Under the pieces are notes generated by a model, which was given only the letters and a program-made list of their open reading frames with translations, searched no databases and had not been told where the DNA came from. A program made the position numbers and the translations under genes. A DNA stretch of 64,000 nt from Clostridia bacterium (lineage in GTDB: Bacteria > Acidobacteriota > Terriglobia > Terriglobales > Acidobacteriaceae), in the NCBI GenBank assembly GCA_035561135.1, contig DATMYA010000071.1, forward strand, positions 62,001-126,000. The letters are read 5' to 3'. Below, piece after piece: positions 8,515-16,587 of this stretch. Every line of letters begins with the position of its first letter. Position 1 is the stretch's first letter.

Positions 8515-9153
8515 ATGTCAATCCTGCCGTACTGCATCGTAGATGAATTCGCCGAAATCCATCCGCCCGCATTTGGAGTACGCGAGGCCACCATCCATGA
8601 CTTGTCCGCCGCCGGGCTGCGCTGCTTCTATTCGGAAATGGACGGCATGCCGACGGCTGAGACTGTGCGCGAAGATGCGCTGCAATTCCACGAGTTTGTG
8701 CACGCGGCATTCGCGCAGGGGACGGTGATTCCATTCCGGTTCGTGACGTTACTGGAAAGCGAAGACGAACTGGAAGCGTTTCTGCGGCGCAAAGCCGAAG
8801 CCTACGTTCCTGCACTGGAACGACTGGAAGGCACTGTGCAGTTTGAGATGCGTATCAGCAACAAGTCTCCAGAGCAAGTCGAGGAGACTGCAACCGAGGA
8901 TTCAAGAGAGCGGCAGGCGGCATTGCACGATGCCGCCGCGGCCCTCCAGCAGGCTGCAGGCGACTTGGCGCTGGGTTGGCATACGCGGAACGACGAGGAG
9001 CACGCGCGTTGCTACGGGCTTGTTCGTCGCGACTCGGCGCAGGCGCTGCGGGAGAAACTGAGCAAAGTAGCTCTGCCTCCCGAAATTCGTGTCGTGATGA
9101 GCGGACCATGGCCGCCGAGTGAATTCGTTGATGTACAGGCGCAGCAGGCCTGA
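8515..9153 (+). CDS. GvpL/GvpF-family (gas vesicle protein) homologue, solitary
   Basis: 212 residues from the ATG at 8515, preceded by GAGAAG. The sequence follows the GvpL/F pattern: a short N-terminal part (SILPYCIVDEF, then GVREATIHDLSAAGLRCFYSEMD), the core VIPFRFVTLLESEDELEAFLRRK, and the charged strand VQFEMRIS. A helical C-terminal half (about 125-175) is rich in Ala, Glu and Gln. In gas-vesicle clusters these proteins are accessory shell or assembly factors. No gvpA, gvpN or other gvp gene is near, so a role in flotation is not supported and the actual function is unknown. It sits alone between two terminator-like structures. Confidence 0.72.
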   Translation: MSILPYCIVDEFAEIHPPAFGVREATIHDLSAAGLRCFYSEMDGMPTAETVREDALQFHEFVHAAFAQGTVIPFRFVTLLESEDELEAFLRRKAEAYVPALERLEGTVQFEMRISNKSPEQVEETATEDSRERQAALHDAAAALQQAAGDLALGWHTRNDEEHARCYGLVRRDSAQALREKLSKVALPPEIRVVMSGPWPPSEFVDVQAQQA

Positions 9154-9181
9154 CGAAAGGCGCGTTGAACCCCAGAAAAGC

Positions 9182-9242
9182 GCACGGCCGCACGCTGGAG
9201 CATCTGCCGAGTGAGGTTGTGGGCGGATTGCTGCGGCCGTGC
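9182..9242 (+). terminator. Long inverted repeat, possible terminator after the GvpL/F-like gene
   Basis: GCACGGCCGCA (9182-9192) pairs perfectly with TGCGGCCGTGC (9232-9242) across a 39-nt loop, followed by AGTCTTTGTTCC. The loop is long for a classic terminator and the T run is weak, so the role is tentative. The rest of the 340-nt gap to the kinase gene holds only the palindrome at 9293-9312. Confidence 0.4.
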
Positions 9243-9292
9243 AGTCTTTGTTCCTTAATGTCTTTCTAGCTGCGCCGATGCGGCCTTTCGCT

Positions 9293-9312
9293 GATGAACA
9301 TGCATGTTCATC
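9293..9312. promoter_or_regulatory. Perfect 20-bp palindrome upstream of the histidine kinase gene
   Basis: GATGAACATG is followed directly by its reverse complement CATGTTCATC. It lies about 180 nt before the kinase start in an otherwise featureless gap. A dimeric regulator site is the simplest reading. With no spacer it is a poor RNA hairpin. Confidence 0.45.
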
Positions 9313-9492
9313 CGGATTGTTCGTGGTTGTTTCTGCCTAGGCAAATTCTCCATAGTCCGCTGTGTAAAACTGCATCTAACTTTCGTAAGTTGAGCAGTGC
9401 CCGGCCAATTGGCTGCACTAGCGAGCCACGCTGTCGTTGCTCACATCCCGCAAGGTTTTGCAGCGCGAGTCTTAGCTTGTAGAAAGTTGCGA

Positions 9493-11568
9493 ATGGCCAG
9501 TGCGCAAATGCGTGTTTCAAAAAGACGTGTGGAGGCCGGGAGTCGTGCAACGTCGTCGCTCGGCCTCGCGGCTGCTGAGCGATCGGAGGAAATCTATCCT
9601 TTGCTGCTGGACGAGATAGCTGCACTCGGCTACTCGCGCGCGCTTATTGCCACGGTTAACTATGACGCCGCGGAGATACGGCCAGTCGTAATGCGCAATT
9701 GCTCTCGCGCATTCCGCGAACGCTTTACGTCTTCTTTGCATGCAGCAGAGAATCCAATGGTGCAGGTTCTAAACGCGCTTGAGCCTCGGGTTGTGGCTGG
9801 GGCTAAACGTGGGGACGCCTACGTGTACTGCCATCCCATGTTCTTTCGCAGCCCTATGCCATGTCTTGAGGCCGACCGTGAACGGCGTCCGGGATGCCTG
9901 GGGGTGGACTCACGTAACGTGCAGTTCAGGCAGCAGGTTTGCGCCGTTTGCGATTTGGAGTCTTTCACAGCCCTTGTGAATGTCGAGTTGCCGCGCGCGC
10001 ATAGCAAGACCAGCCTGAAACGCTTGACAACGGTTATTGAGGTCGCGAACCGTCTGCTCTCCCGGTTATACAAGACGGAGCAGTACTTCAACCGGATCGC
10101 GGAAATGGAAGTCACCATCGCGCAGATGCAGACGGTGATGGAGAGCATGGCGGATCCGGTGATCCTGACCGGCCCTCAGCATCGCGCAATCATGCAGAAC
10201 AAGGCGGCGGAGCGCTTTTTCCGGGCGTCGGGAAATGGGAGCGTTCAGGCGGTAGAGTTGAACAACATGCTTTTTTCGGCTGCACTGACCTCCATGGTCG
10301 TCTCCGGAAGCGATTCGTCTTGCGACCTTACATTGGTGGATACGATCAGAGAGGAGGAAGTGCTGTTTGAGGCCGTTTCCGCGCCAAGCTTCACGCGCGA
10401 CGGACGCCGCACGGGCAACGTTACGGTGATGCGCGACGTCACCGACCTGCGTCGCGCCGATGAGGAGTTGCGGCTGAACTACGAGCGCCTGCGGCACGCG
10501 GAAGAACTCGTGCGCCAGGATCGCGATCGACTGAATTTGATTGTCGAAAATGTCGGCGACCCGATTGTGGTCTGCAATAAGGACGCGAAGATCGTCTTGC
10601 TCGATCCGCTCGCCCAGGACCTTTTTGGAAGCGACACTGAGTCTCGCCGCTCGCGAACCCGGCTTCGAAACCAAGCGAAGCTGGATGTATACCTCACGCG
10701 ATTCACCGACTCATTCTCGGAGCGGGAGAGCACACCGCTTCGCCTGTTGCATCCCGTCACCAGGCAGGAGGTGGAGTACGACGCACGCTCCGGCAAGATT
10801 TATGACGAGCGCGGGCACGTGGCTTTTACGGTCACGGTACTGCGCGATCTAACCTCGGTGCGACGCGTAGAGCAACTCAAAATGGAGCGGCGGCTGCTGG
10901 AGATGGAGAAGTTTGCAGCCGCAGGACGGCTGGCAGGAACGATTGCGCACGAGGTGAACAATCCGCTGGAGGCGATCAAGAACTGCATCTTCCTGCTGCA
11001 GAACTCGGTAACAGCCGAAGCTTCTCCGGTTTATGAAATTCTAAAATCCGAGACGGAGCGTGTGGCGCGCATCGTGCGTCAAATGCTTGGGCTTTACCGC
11101 AACACCGAGCAGGTTGGACGCTTTGACGTGAACAGCGTGGTAGAAGACACTCTCACATTGTTCGCACGGCAACTGGAGAGAGCGGGCGTGCGCGTGGAAA
11201 GCCAATTCACCGGTTTGCCGGCTTCCGTCGGTTCAGCCGACCAGTTGCGACAAGTGCTCAGCAACCTGGTGGTGAATGCGAAAGACAGTATGAGCCAGGG
11301 CGGGATACTGCATGTGCGCACGCGTGTAAGGCGCTACGGCAGCAACGAGTACATTCACATCATGGTCGCTGATACAGGATGCGGTATTCCGCCCAGCATG
11401 TTGCATTCGATGTTCGAGCCGTTCGTCAGCACGAAGGGGGAACGTGGCACCGGGCTGGGTCTCTGGATCGTTAAAGGGATTATCGAGAACCACGGAGGCA
11501 AGCTTCGCGTGAAAAGCAAAGTAAATGCGGGCACAGTATTCACAATCGATCTGCCGGTGGCGCGTTAA
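9493..11568 (+). CDS. Hybrid-sensor-type histidine kinase: Cys-rich GAF-like, two PAS, HisKA, HATPase
   Basis: 691 residues from the ATG at 9493 (a GTG at 9397 would add 32). No transmembrane helix is seen, so it is a cytoplasmic sensor. Residues about 25-195 form a GAF-like region with cysteines at 70, 113, 124, 135, 150 and 153. Two PAS domains follow (about 210-320 and 335-450; MESMADPVILT and IVENVGDPIVV). The dimerisation/phosphoacceptor segment is GRLAGTIAHEVNNPLEA with His486. ATP-binding motifs are SNLVVNAKDSM (N box), VADTGCGIP (G1) and GTGLGLWIVKG (G2). The cognate receiver gene starts 4 nt after the stop. The signal is unknown, but the cysteine cluster points to redox or metal sensing. 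Confidence 0.88.
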   Translation: MASAQMRVSKRRVEAGSRATSSLGLAAAERSEEIYPLLLDEIAALGYSRALIATVNYDAAEIRPVVMRNCSRAFRERFTSSLHAAENPMVQVLNALEPRVVAGAKRGDAYVYCHPMFFRSPMPCLEADRERRPGCLGVDSRNVQFRQQVCAVCDLESFTALVNVELPRAHSKTSLKRLTTVIEVANRLLSRLYKTEQYFNRIAEMEVTIAQMQTVMESMADPVILTGPQHRAIMQNKAAERFFRASGNGSVQAVELNNMLFSAALTSMVVSGSDSSCDLTLVDTIREEEVLFEAVSAPSFTRDGRRTGNVTVMRDVTDLRRADEELRLNYERLRHAEELVRQDRDRLNLIVENVGDPIVVCNKDAKIVLLDPLAQDLFGSDTESRRSRTRLRNQAKLDVYLTRFTDSFSERESTPLRLLHPVTRQEVEYDARSGKIYDERGHVAFTVTVLRDLTSVRRVEQLKMERRLLEMEKFAAAGRLAGTIAHEVNNPLEAIKNCIFLLQNSVTAEASPVYEILKSETERVARIVRQMLGLYRNTEQVGRFDVNSVVEDTLTLFARQLERAGVRVESQFTGLPASVGSADQLRQVLSNLVVNAKDSMSQGGILHVRTRVRRYGSNEYIHIMVADTGCGIPPSMLHSMFEPFVSTKGERGTGLGLWIVKGIIENHGGKLRVKSKVNAGTVFTIDLPVAR

Positions 11569-11572
11569 AGGA

Positions 11573-11971
11573 ATGAACAGGCTTGGCCACATCCTTGTAG
11601 TGGACGACGAACCAAACGTCCTGGTGACGTACCGGCTCATCCTGGAGCAGCAGGGATATCAGGTGAGTGCGGCTCAGTCATCGGAAGCGGCGCGCAACGT
11701 GCTCGGGTCCGGGGGCGTTGACCTGCTGCTCTGTGATCTTTCGCTGGAAAAACAGGAGAGCGGTTTCGACGTCATCATCTTCGGGTCCGAAGTCGATCCC
11801 AAACTTGCATCCGTATTGCTTACTGGATATGCGTCACAGGAGGCGAACGACTGGGCCGATGAAAGAGGGATTCCTATGCTGTTCAAGCCTATCGATATCC
11901 GACAGCTGTTGGACACGATTGACGAGCTGCTAAGGAACCGCGGCGAAATGCGGCAAGCAAGCAGCAACTAA
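11573..11971 (+). CDS. Single-domain response regulator (receiver only)
   Basis: 132 residues, starting at the ATG at 11573 with AAAGGA just upstream; the kinase stop is 4 nt away. It is a bare receiver domain: acidic pocket DDE at 11-13, phosphoacceptor Asp55 in LLLCDLSLE, Thr84 in VLLTGYAS, Lys105 in MLFKPID. There is no output domain, so it must act by protein contact or as a relay. The pairing with the preceding kinase is clear from the spacing. The target is not visible in the window; the neighbouring Tad locus on the other strand is one possibility but unsupported. Confidence 0.9.
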   Translation: MNRLGHILVVDDEPNVLVTYRLILEQQGYQVSAAQSSEAARNVLGSGGVDLLLCDLSLEKQESGFDVIIFGSEVDPKLASVLLTGYASQEANDWADERGIPMLFKPIDIRQLLDTIDELLRNRGEMRQASSN

Positions 11972-11994
11972 GGCTCTTCGTGAAGTTAGCTCAC

Positions 11995-14007
11995 TCAGCG
12001 CGTGTCGATTTCCAACCCAAGAATTGCATCCACCTCTATGGCTTCGCCTCTGCGAAGGACCGGGCGGAACCGCCAACTTTCTATCGCAGTCAGCATTCGC
12101 TGAGTGGCTTCCGTGCCGCGCGACTCGATCACACGGATATTTCGCAGAGTCCCTGAAGGCTCGATAACGCACGCCAGGACGAGGCGCTCTCTCGGAACTC
12201 CGGCAGGGATATCCGAGCGGGTCGGTTCGGGCGGAGTGAGTTCGAAGTCGAACTTCGCGTTCACGGATTGTGGGTCGGAGTACTGGAGCACCGCCGTGCC
12301 GCCGCCTGTCTTGAAGTAGATGGTGTACATCCGGCTGCCCTTCAGGCGTCCGTAAAGGTTGATGCCGCCTCCGGCGCGGGGCGAGGCGACAATCGTGATG
12401 GCCGGGGCGCGTCGTGGGCCGTGCTCCGAACTTGGTGGGCTGAGGCTTGGCGGTGTGGCAGGACCGCCGAAGCTGGGGATATTCACGACCGTGGAGCCGC
12501 CGCCCAAGGGCGAGCCGCCTATGCTCACTCCTGCCATGACCTCCGTGGTCCCGTCGCCGGTTCCGCCAGGGCCGGGGTGCGGAGATATTCCGCCGCGAGC
12601 GCTTGCGTCGCTGCCATGGCCCGGTCCGCTAAGGCCAGCCCCAGTGCCAACGCCGCCGCTTGCACCACCTGGGCCGCTGCCGATACCGAGGCCGTTTCCC
12701 GCGCCCGAGCCTCCGAGACCGACATTTCCAGTACCACGCGGAGACATGGAAAGAGCACCTTCCCCAGCGCCGACCGGTCGGCCGACGACTTCGCCCGGGT
12801 GCGCGGAAAGGATTAGCCCAGTAACGCCAGCCTTGCCATGCGTTATGCCGGGGCTTTCGGGCCCAGGACTTTCTGTGCCGGAGCCAGTGCCGGAAGAGGC
12901 GGTGCGCTCCGCCGCACCAGCGATACCGCCCGTCACGCGATTCGCATCGACACCGAGAATTCCAGCTACGTTGCCGCCAGGTGAAGTTGCAAAGGCGCGC
13001 AATGAGGGGGAACCGTTGGAGACAATCCCAGCCAGCTCGACTGGCGGCGCAACCGCCGAATTCACGTAGCCCGAGAGGGCGCCAGGACGCACAGAGCGAC
13101 CGTTCACGCGTTCGAGACTGGGAACTGGTTCCACCGGCAAGCGTGCTAGCAGTACGAGGTGCGCGCGGCGGGCGGTTTCGCTGGCCGGCGCCGAGACAGG
13201 CGGCTCGATTACGGTGAATGCGCTCCACGGAATCCGCTTTCCGCTGCGTAGCTCCCTCGCGTCTACCGAGGGTGCGACTGCTTCCCGCGCGAACTGCGGC
13301 ATGGTACGCGAGGCGCTGACTGAAACGACGTCCACCGCAGGCCCGACGACATCTCGGGAGATGTGAACTTTTAAATGCCTGCCGGAGACGTTCACTTCTG
13401 GTGAGGGTTCGACCGCATTACGTTGCCATTCGAGTTTCCTTGTGGAACGAATGTCGTCGGCCGGCACGGGCCCGGGACTTGGCGCGCTTGCCAAGGCAAG
13501 AAGGTTGGCCACTGCTGAGGTCACAAGCGGGAGTTTGAGCGTAGGCGCGTCCGCAATCTGCTGTGCCATGCGCTCGCCGCGCACAACACGGATCGCCTGG
13601 TAGGGATTGAATGCTTCGCGTCCACCGGTTCGTCCCTCAACTCCAGCCTGGGCTCCACTAGTGTCCGTGGTCAGGGGCAGGACGGAATTGGAGTAGTAGA
13701 AAAGCTCATAGTGCGATGCATTGCTCGGGCGCAGTTCGACGCTGGTGGTGAGCTTTCCAATTTGCGAAGGCACGACGAGCAGCGCGATACACGCAGCTGT
13801 GTGAAGCAGCAGGGAAGCCGCTCCGCCGCCGCGAGGGCTCAGCCCTGCCTCGACTTCGAGACTGAGCCGTGCGGGCGAACGCATGAGCGCAGGGCGAATG
13901 GAACTCACAAAGGCGTGCCAGCCCGGCTCCCACTCGACAAGCAACTTCGGCTCGGACGGCCGATGTTCACGAGCTAAACTCTGTGCTTCTCGACCGGCAG
14001 AAATCAT
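11995..14007 (-). CDS. TonB-like protein with long Gly/Pro/Ser-rich linker
   Basis: 670 residues. One transmembrane helix near residues 60-80 (SLLLHTAACIALLVVP) follows a cytoplasmic N-terminus. A very long Gly-, Ser- and Pro-rich periplasmic region runs from about 130 to 545. The C-terminal 80 residues (RERLVLACVIEPSGTLRNIRVIES to WRFRPVLRRGEAIEVDAIL) match the TonB C-terminal fold. Classic TonB transfers proton-motive energy to outer-membrane receptors. Here the gene is last in a Tad pilus operon, coupled by an ATGA overlap to the DUF192 gene, with no exbBD or TonB receptor nearby. It may span the envelope for the pilus machine rather than for nutrient uptake. Confidence 0.78.
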   Translation of the reverse strand: MISAGREAQSLAREHRPSEPKLLVEWEPGWHAFVSSIRPALMRSPARLSLEVEAGLSPRGGGAASLLLHTAACIALLVVPSQIGKLTTSVELRPSNASHYELFYYSNSVLPLTTDTSGAQAGVEGRTGGREAFNPYQAIRVVRGERMAQQIADAPTLKLPLVTSAVANLLALASAPSPGPVPADDIRSTRKLEWQRNAVEPSPEVNVSGRHLKVHISRDVVGPAVDVVSVSASRTMPQFAREAVAPSVDARELRSGKRIPWSAFTVIEPPVSAPASETARRAHLVLLARLPVEPVPSLERVNGRSVRPGALSGYVNSAVAPPVELAGIVSNGSPSLRAFATSPGGNVAGILGVDANRVTGGIAGAAERTASSGTGSGTESPGPESPGITHGKAGVTGLILSAHPGEVVGRPVGAGEGALSMSPRGTGNVGLGGSGAGNGLGIGSGPGGASGGVGTGAGLSGPGHGSDASARGGISPHPGPGGTGDGTTEVMAGVSIGGSPLGGGSTVVNIPSFGGPATPPSLSPPSSEHGPRRAPAITIVASPRAGGGINLYGRLKGSRMYTIYFKTGGGTAVLQYSDPQSVNAKFDFELTPPEPTRSDIPAGVPRERLVLACVIEPSGTLRNIRVIESRGTEATQRMLTAIESWRFRPVLRRGEAIEVDAILGLEIDTR

Positions 14008-14561
14008 GCTGCAACCTTGTTTCCCGACTCAATTGCCAGCTCAATGTTATCGCCGACCGAAGTGCCCGTACTGAAGATGGTGTGCAAAGGCAATTCAAGA
14101 ACGCTGCACGCATTCATCAGCACGGGTGTAACTCGCCATGGCCTGACGTTTTCTTCCAGATGGACAACAGTCCGATCGACATCGAGGTACACGACATCTA
14201 TCGCAAACGTCATCGCAAAAGTGTGGACCCCGTGGCAGGGAGCGATCCAGAGACCGCGGCCGTGCGTGAAGTTCGATCGCCGTGTTCCCAGCAGTCCGAT
14301 TAGTCGCCGCCAGTGCGTGACGGCAATATCCAGATCGCTGGCAAGAAATGCCTGGCGAGTCTTGTTGTAGGCGTACTGAACATCTTCCGGCCTAGTACGA
14401 GTGTTCGCAGCAGAGCTTTCGGCGTCAGGAGCGGATCTGGTGGTCGTGTCGCCGTCGCCCAGTGTCACGGTTTTCTTGCTGTTCGCACCATTTGCGTTCG
14501 CGCTCTCCATGTCGTAGTCCGTTTCGCAGGAGTCCCCTTGCGTCCTCCCATGTAGATTCAC
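14004..14561 (-). CDS. DUF192 family protein
   Basis: 185 residues if started at the GTG at 14561, which overlaps the stop of the preceding 40-codon gene (GTGA). An ATG at 14510 would give 168. The N-terminal 70 residues are polar and disordered-looking. The C-terminal 115 residues match DUF192: ATHWRRLIGLLGTR-type start, GLWIAPCHGVHTFAMTFAIDVVYLD, then VVHLEENVRPWR. DUF192 proteins are small, often exported, and of unknown biochemical role; they recur beside Tad and type IV pilus genes. No signal peptide is visible here. Coupled by ATGA overlap to the TonB-like gene. Confidence 0.78.
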   Translation of the reverse strand: MNLHGRTQGDSCETDYDMESANANGANSKKTVTLGDGDTTTRSAPDAESSAANTRTRPEDVQYAYNKTRQAFLASDLDIAVTHWRRLIGLLGTRRSNFTHGRGLWIAPCHGVHTFAMTFAIDVVYLDVDRTVVHLEENVRPWRVTPVLMNACSVLELPLHTIFSTGTSVGDNIELAIESGNKVAA

Positions 14562-14680
14562 TTCCGCGACTTTGTCTTGGTCGAGGCGTTGAACAACGAA
14601 CGGCCCCTAATTTGGTAAGCCGCTAGTCCTAAACCAACGAGCAGCAGAAAAACCAAAACGAAGATGAGAGTAAAGTTCAT
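14558..14680 (-). CDS. 40-residue single-helix membrane protein in the tad operon
   Basis: A 40-codon frame starts with ATG overlapping the tadC stop (ATGA, 14677-14680) and ends in a TGA overlapping the GTG of the DUF192 gene. The product begins MNFTLIFVLVFLLLVGLGLAAY, one transmembrane helix, followed by a basic tail (QIRGRSLFNASTKTKSRK). Overlap at both ends, in frame with expected spacing, is strong evidence that it is translated. It was probably missed by automated calls because of its size. Topology by the positive-inside rule puts the tail in the cytoplasm. Function unknown; a small accessory of the TadB/TadC platform is a guess. Confidence 0.7.
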   Translation of the reverse strand: MNFTLIFVLVFLLLVGLGLAAYQIRGRSLFNASTKTKSRK

Positions 14681-15585
14681 TTGTCCATCGCAGGTCCCAC
14701 GGTGCGGACGAGGGCGATGACCGCCGGTCCCAGAGTTACGAACAGCATCGTCGGCAGAATGAAGATGACGAGCACCGGCACCATCTTGATCGTGGTTTTA
14801 GCGGCAGCTTCCTCGGCTCGTTGCCGGCGTTCGGTGCGCAGCGAGTCCGAGTGCACACGCAGGGCTTGCGCGATGCTGGTGCCAAACTTGTCCGTCTGGA
14901 TGAGTACGGCAACGAGTGCGCGGACATCGTCCACACCCGTGCGTAGCGCCAGGTTGCGGAGCGACTCAGCCCGGGACTTGCCAGCGCGCATCTCCAGGTT
15001 GACTAGCTGCAATTCGTCGCTGAGCGAGGGATGGACTGTGGAGAGTTCGCCGGCAACGCGGGCCAGGGCTTGATCGAGTCCGAGTCCGGCTTCGACGCAG
15101 ACGACCATCATGTCAAGCGCGTCGGCCAAGCCAAGACGGATGGAAAGCTGGCGTCCGGTCACCTTGCGCTTGAGGATGAAGCGTGGAATGAAGTAGCCGA
15201 AAGCTGGAGCCACCAACAGCAGTATGGGCGCCCTAATTCCAAGACCAGTTCCGAGAACCACAATAAGTCCGAGCGCGGCGAACAGGATGCGCATTCCGAG
15301 ATAAATCTTCAGGTGCTTCGCTTCGCGGTAGCCCGCCTGGATAAGCAGTGCCCGCATCTTTGAAACTTCCTCGGGCGACCTGGGCAGGGCGCGGCTGAGA
15401 GGCTCCATCGCCTGCTCGAAGCGATCTTTCATCTTCGGCCGCTGGGGGCCCTCCACCTTGCGTCCGAGCAGGGACTGCATACGAGCGCCAATCAGCGATG
15501 CGGGAGCCATCAATGCCGCCCCGAGCGCAAAAAGCGCGGTGGAAAGTACGACGAAAACGAGCAACAACAGAAAGAGTGGATTCAT
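14677..15585 (-). CDS. tadC: Tad pilus inner-membrane platform protein TadC
   Basis: 302 residues from the ATG at 15585, 2 nt after the tadB stop. Type II secretion F (GspF-like) domain: hydrophobic N-terminus, a pair of helices (about 90-135), the cytoplasmic helical bundle with LADALDMMVVCVEAGLGLDQAL, and a C-terminal helix pair (MVPVLVIFILPTMLFVTLGPA). With TadB it forms the inner-membrane platform on which the CpaF ATPase acts to assemble Flp pilin. The stop overlaps the start of a 40-codon membrane-protein gene. Confidence 0.9.
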   Translation of the reverse strand: MNPLFLLLLVFVVLSTALFALGAALMAPASLIGARMQSLLGRKVEGPQRPKMKDRFEQAMEPLSRALPRSPEEVSKMRALLIQAGYREAKHLKIYLGMRILFAALGLIVVLGTGLGIRAPILLLVAPAFGYFIPRFILKRKVTGRQLSIRLGLADALDMMVVCVEAGLGLDQALARVAGELSTVHPSLSDELQLVNLEMRAGKSRAESLRNLALRTGVDDVRALVAVLIQTDKFGTSIAQALRVHSDSLRTERRQRAEEAAAKTTIKMVPVLVIFILPTMLFVTLGPAVIALVRTVGPAMDK

Positions 15586-15587
15586 AC

Positions 15588-16553
15588 TCACACCCGAATC
15601 TGAATGATCTTGCGAATCAGCAAGAATCCGATTGTCTGCATAATGATTCCGGCTCCGATGAGCAGGTGGCCGATGGGATCCGTGAACATCGGCCTGATGA
15701 ACTCGCGGTTCACCAGGAACAGCATCAGGACGCAAGCGGGTGGCATGATCATCAGGATGACCATCGTGAGCCGCCCCTGGGCGGTGTAAACGCGCAACTG
15801 GCGAAGAATTTTGAAACGTTCGCGGATGAGGTACGAGAGGTTGTCGAGAATCTCAGCGAGATTGCCGCCGGTCTCGCGCTGCAACAATACGGCGGTCACG
15901 AAGAACTTGACGTCCATGAGCGGAATGCGTTCGGTGAGGTTGAGTAGCGCATCCCGCAGAGGCAGGCCAAACTTCTGTTCCTCGAAGACCTTGCGGAACT
16001 CGCCCGAGAGTGGCTCCTGCAATTCCGTCGCCATGAGTTCCAGCGCGGTGGTGAAGGCATGGCCGGCACGAATGGCGCGCGCGAGCAGGTCGATAGCGGC
16101 CGGAAAGTTCTGCTCGAACAGGTGGAAGCGCTTCATGCGAAGGAAGGCTGCATACCCGAAAGGAAGAGCGCAGCCGATAGCACCACCGAGCAGCATCATG
16201 AAAATGTTGCCGGCAAGCAGATACATGGAGACCGCGCCAACGGCAATGACACATGCGTCGATGAGCAGGAACTTGCCGGCGCGCATTTTCATGTCGGCCT
16301 GTGCCAGGTAACGTTGCAGCCTGGTGACACGTGCGGAACGTGACAATGCCTTGTTGAGAGCGGGAATCTCGCTCAGCAATTCGTCCCGCAACAACTCGAG
16401 CTCTTCCGCTGGATTGCGGCGCTGCGCCTGTTCGACACTGGCGAGGCGGTCGCGAAGAAGGCGGGCGCGCCCGGAACGCTCATCAAAAGCGGCAAATACG
16501 GCGAAGCAGCCGACCGCTAGTGCCAGAAAGAACGCGAGCAATATGAACAGCAC
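15588..16553 (-). CDS. tadB: Tad pilus inner-membrane platform protein TadB
   Basis: 321 residues from the GTG at 16553, which has AGGAAGG 6 nt upstream; longer starts run into sequence unlike the family. An N-terminal helix (VLFILLAFFLALAVGCFAVFAAF) is followed by a charged linker, two helices near 110-150, a GspF-type cytoplasmic domain (FPAAIDLLARAIRAGHAFTTALELM) and two C-terminal helices. Partner of TadC in the Flp pilus platform. Lies 35 nt downstream of cpaF. Confidence 0.9.
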   Translation of the reverse strand: MLFILLAFFLALAVGCFAVFAAFDERSGRARLLRDRLASVEQAQRRNPAEELELLRDELLSEIPALNKALSRSARVTRLQRYLAQADMKMRAGKFLLIDACVIAVGAVSMYLLAGNIFMMLLGGAIGCALPFGYAAFLRMKRFHLFEQNFPAAIDLLARAIRAGHAFTTALELMATELQEPLSGEFRKVFEEQKFGLPLRDALLNLTERIPLMDVKFFVTAVLLQRETGGNLAEILDNLSYLIRERFKILRQLRVYTAQGRLTMVILMIMPPACVLMLFLVNREFIRPMFTDPIGHLLIGAGIIMQTIGFLLIRKIIQIRV

Positions 16554-16587
16554 TTGGCACCTTCCTGTGTTGCCTGGAACTTGTTGC

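Noticed and set aside
8515-9153. Part of a gas-vesicle gene cluster
   Set aside because: No gvpA, gvpN, gvpK or other gvp genes occur within the window.
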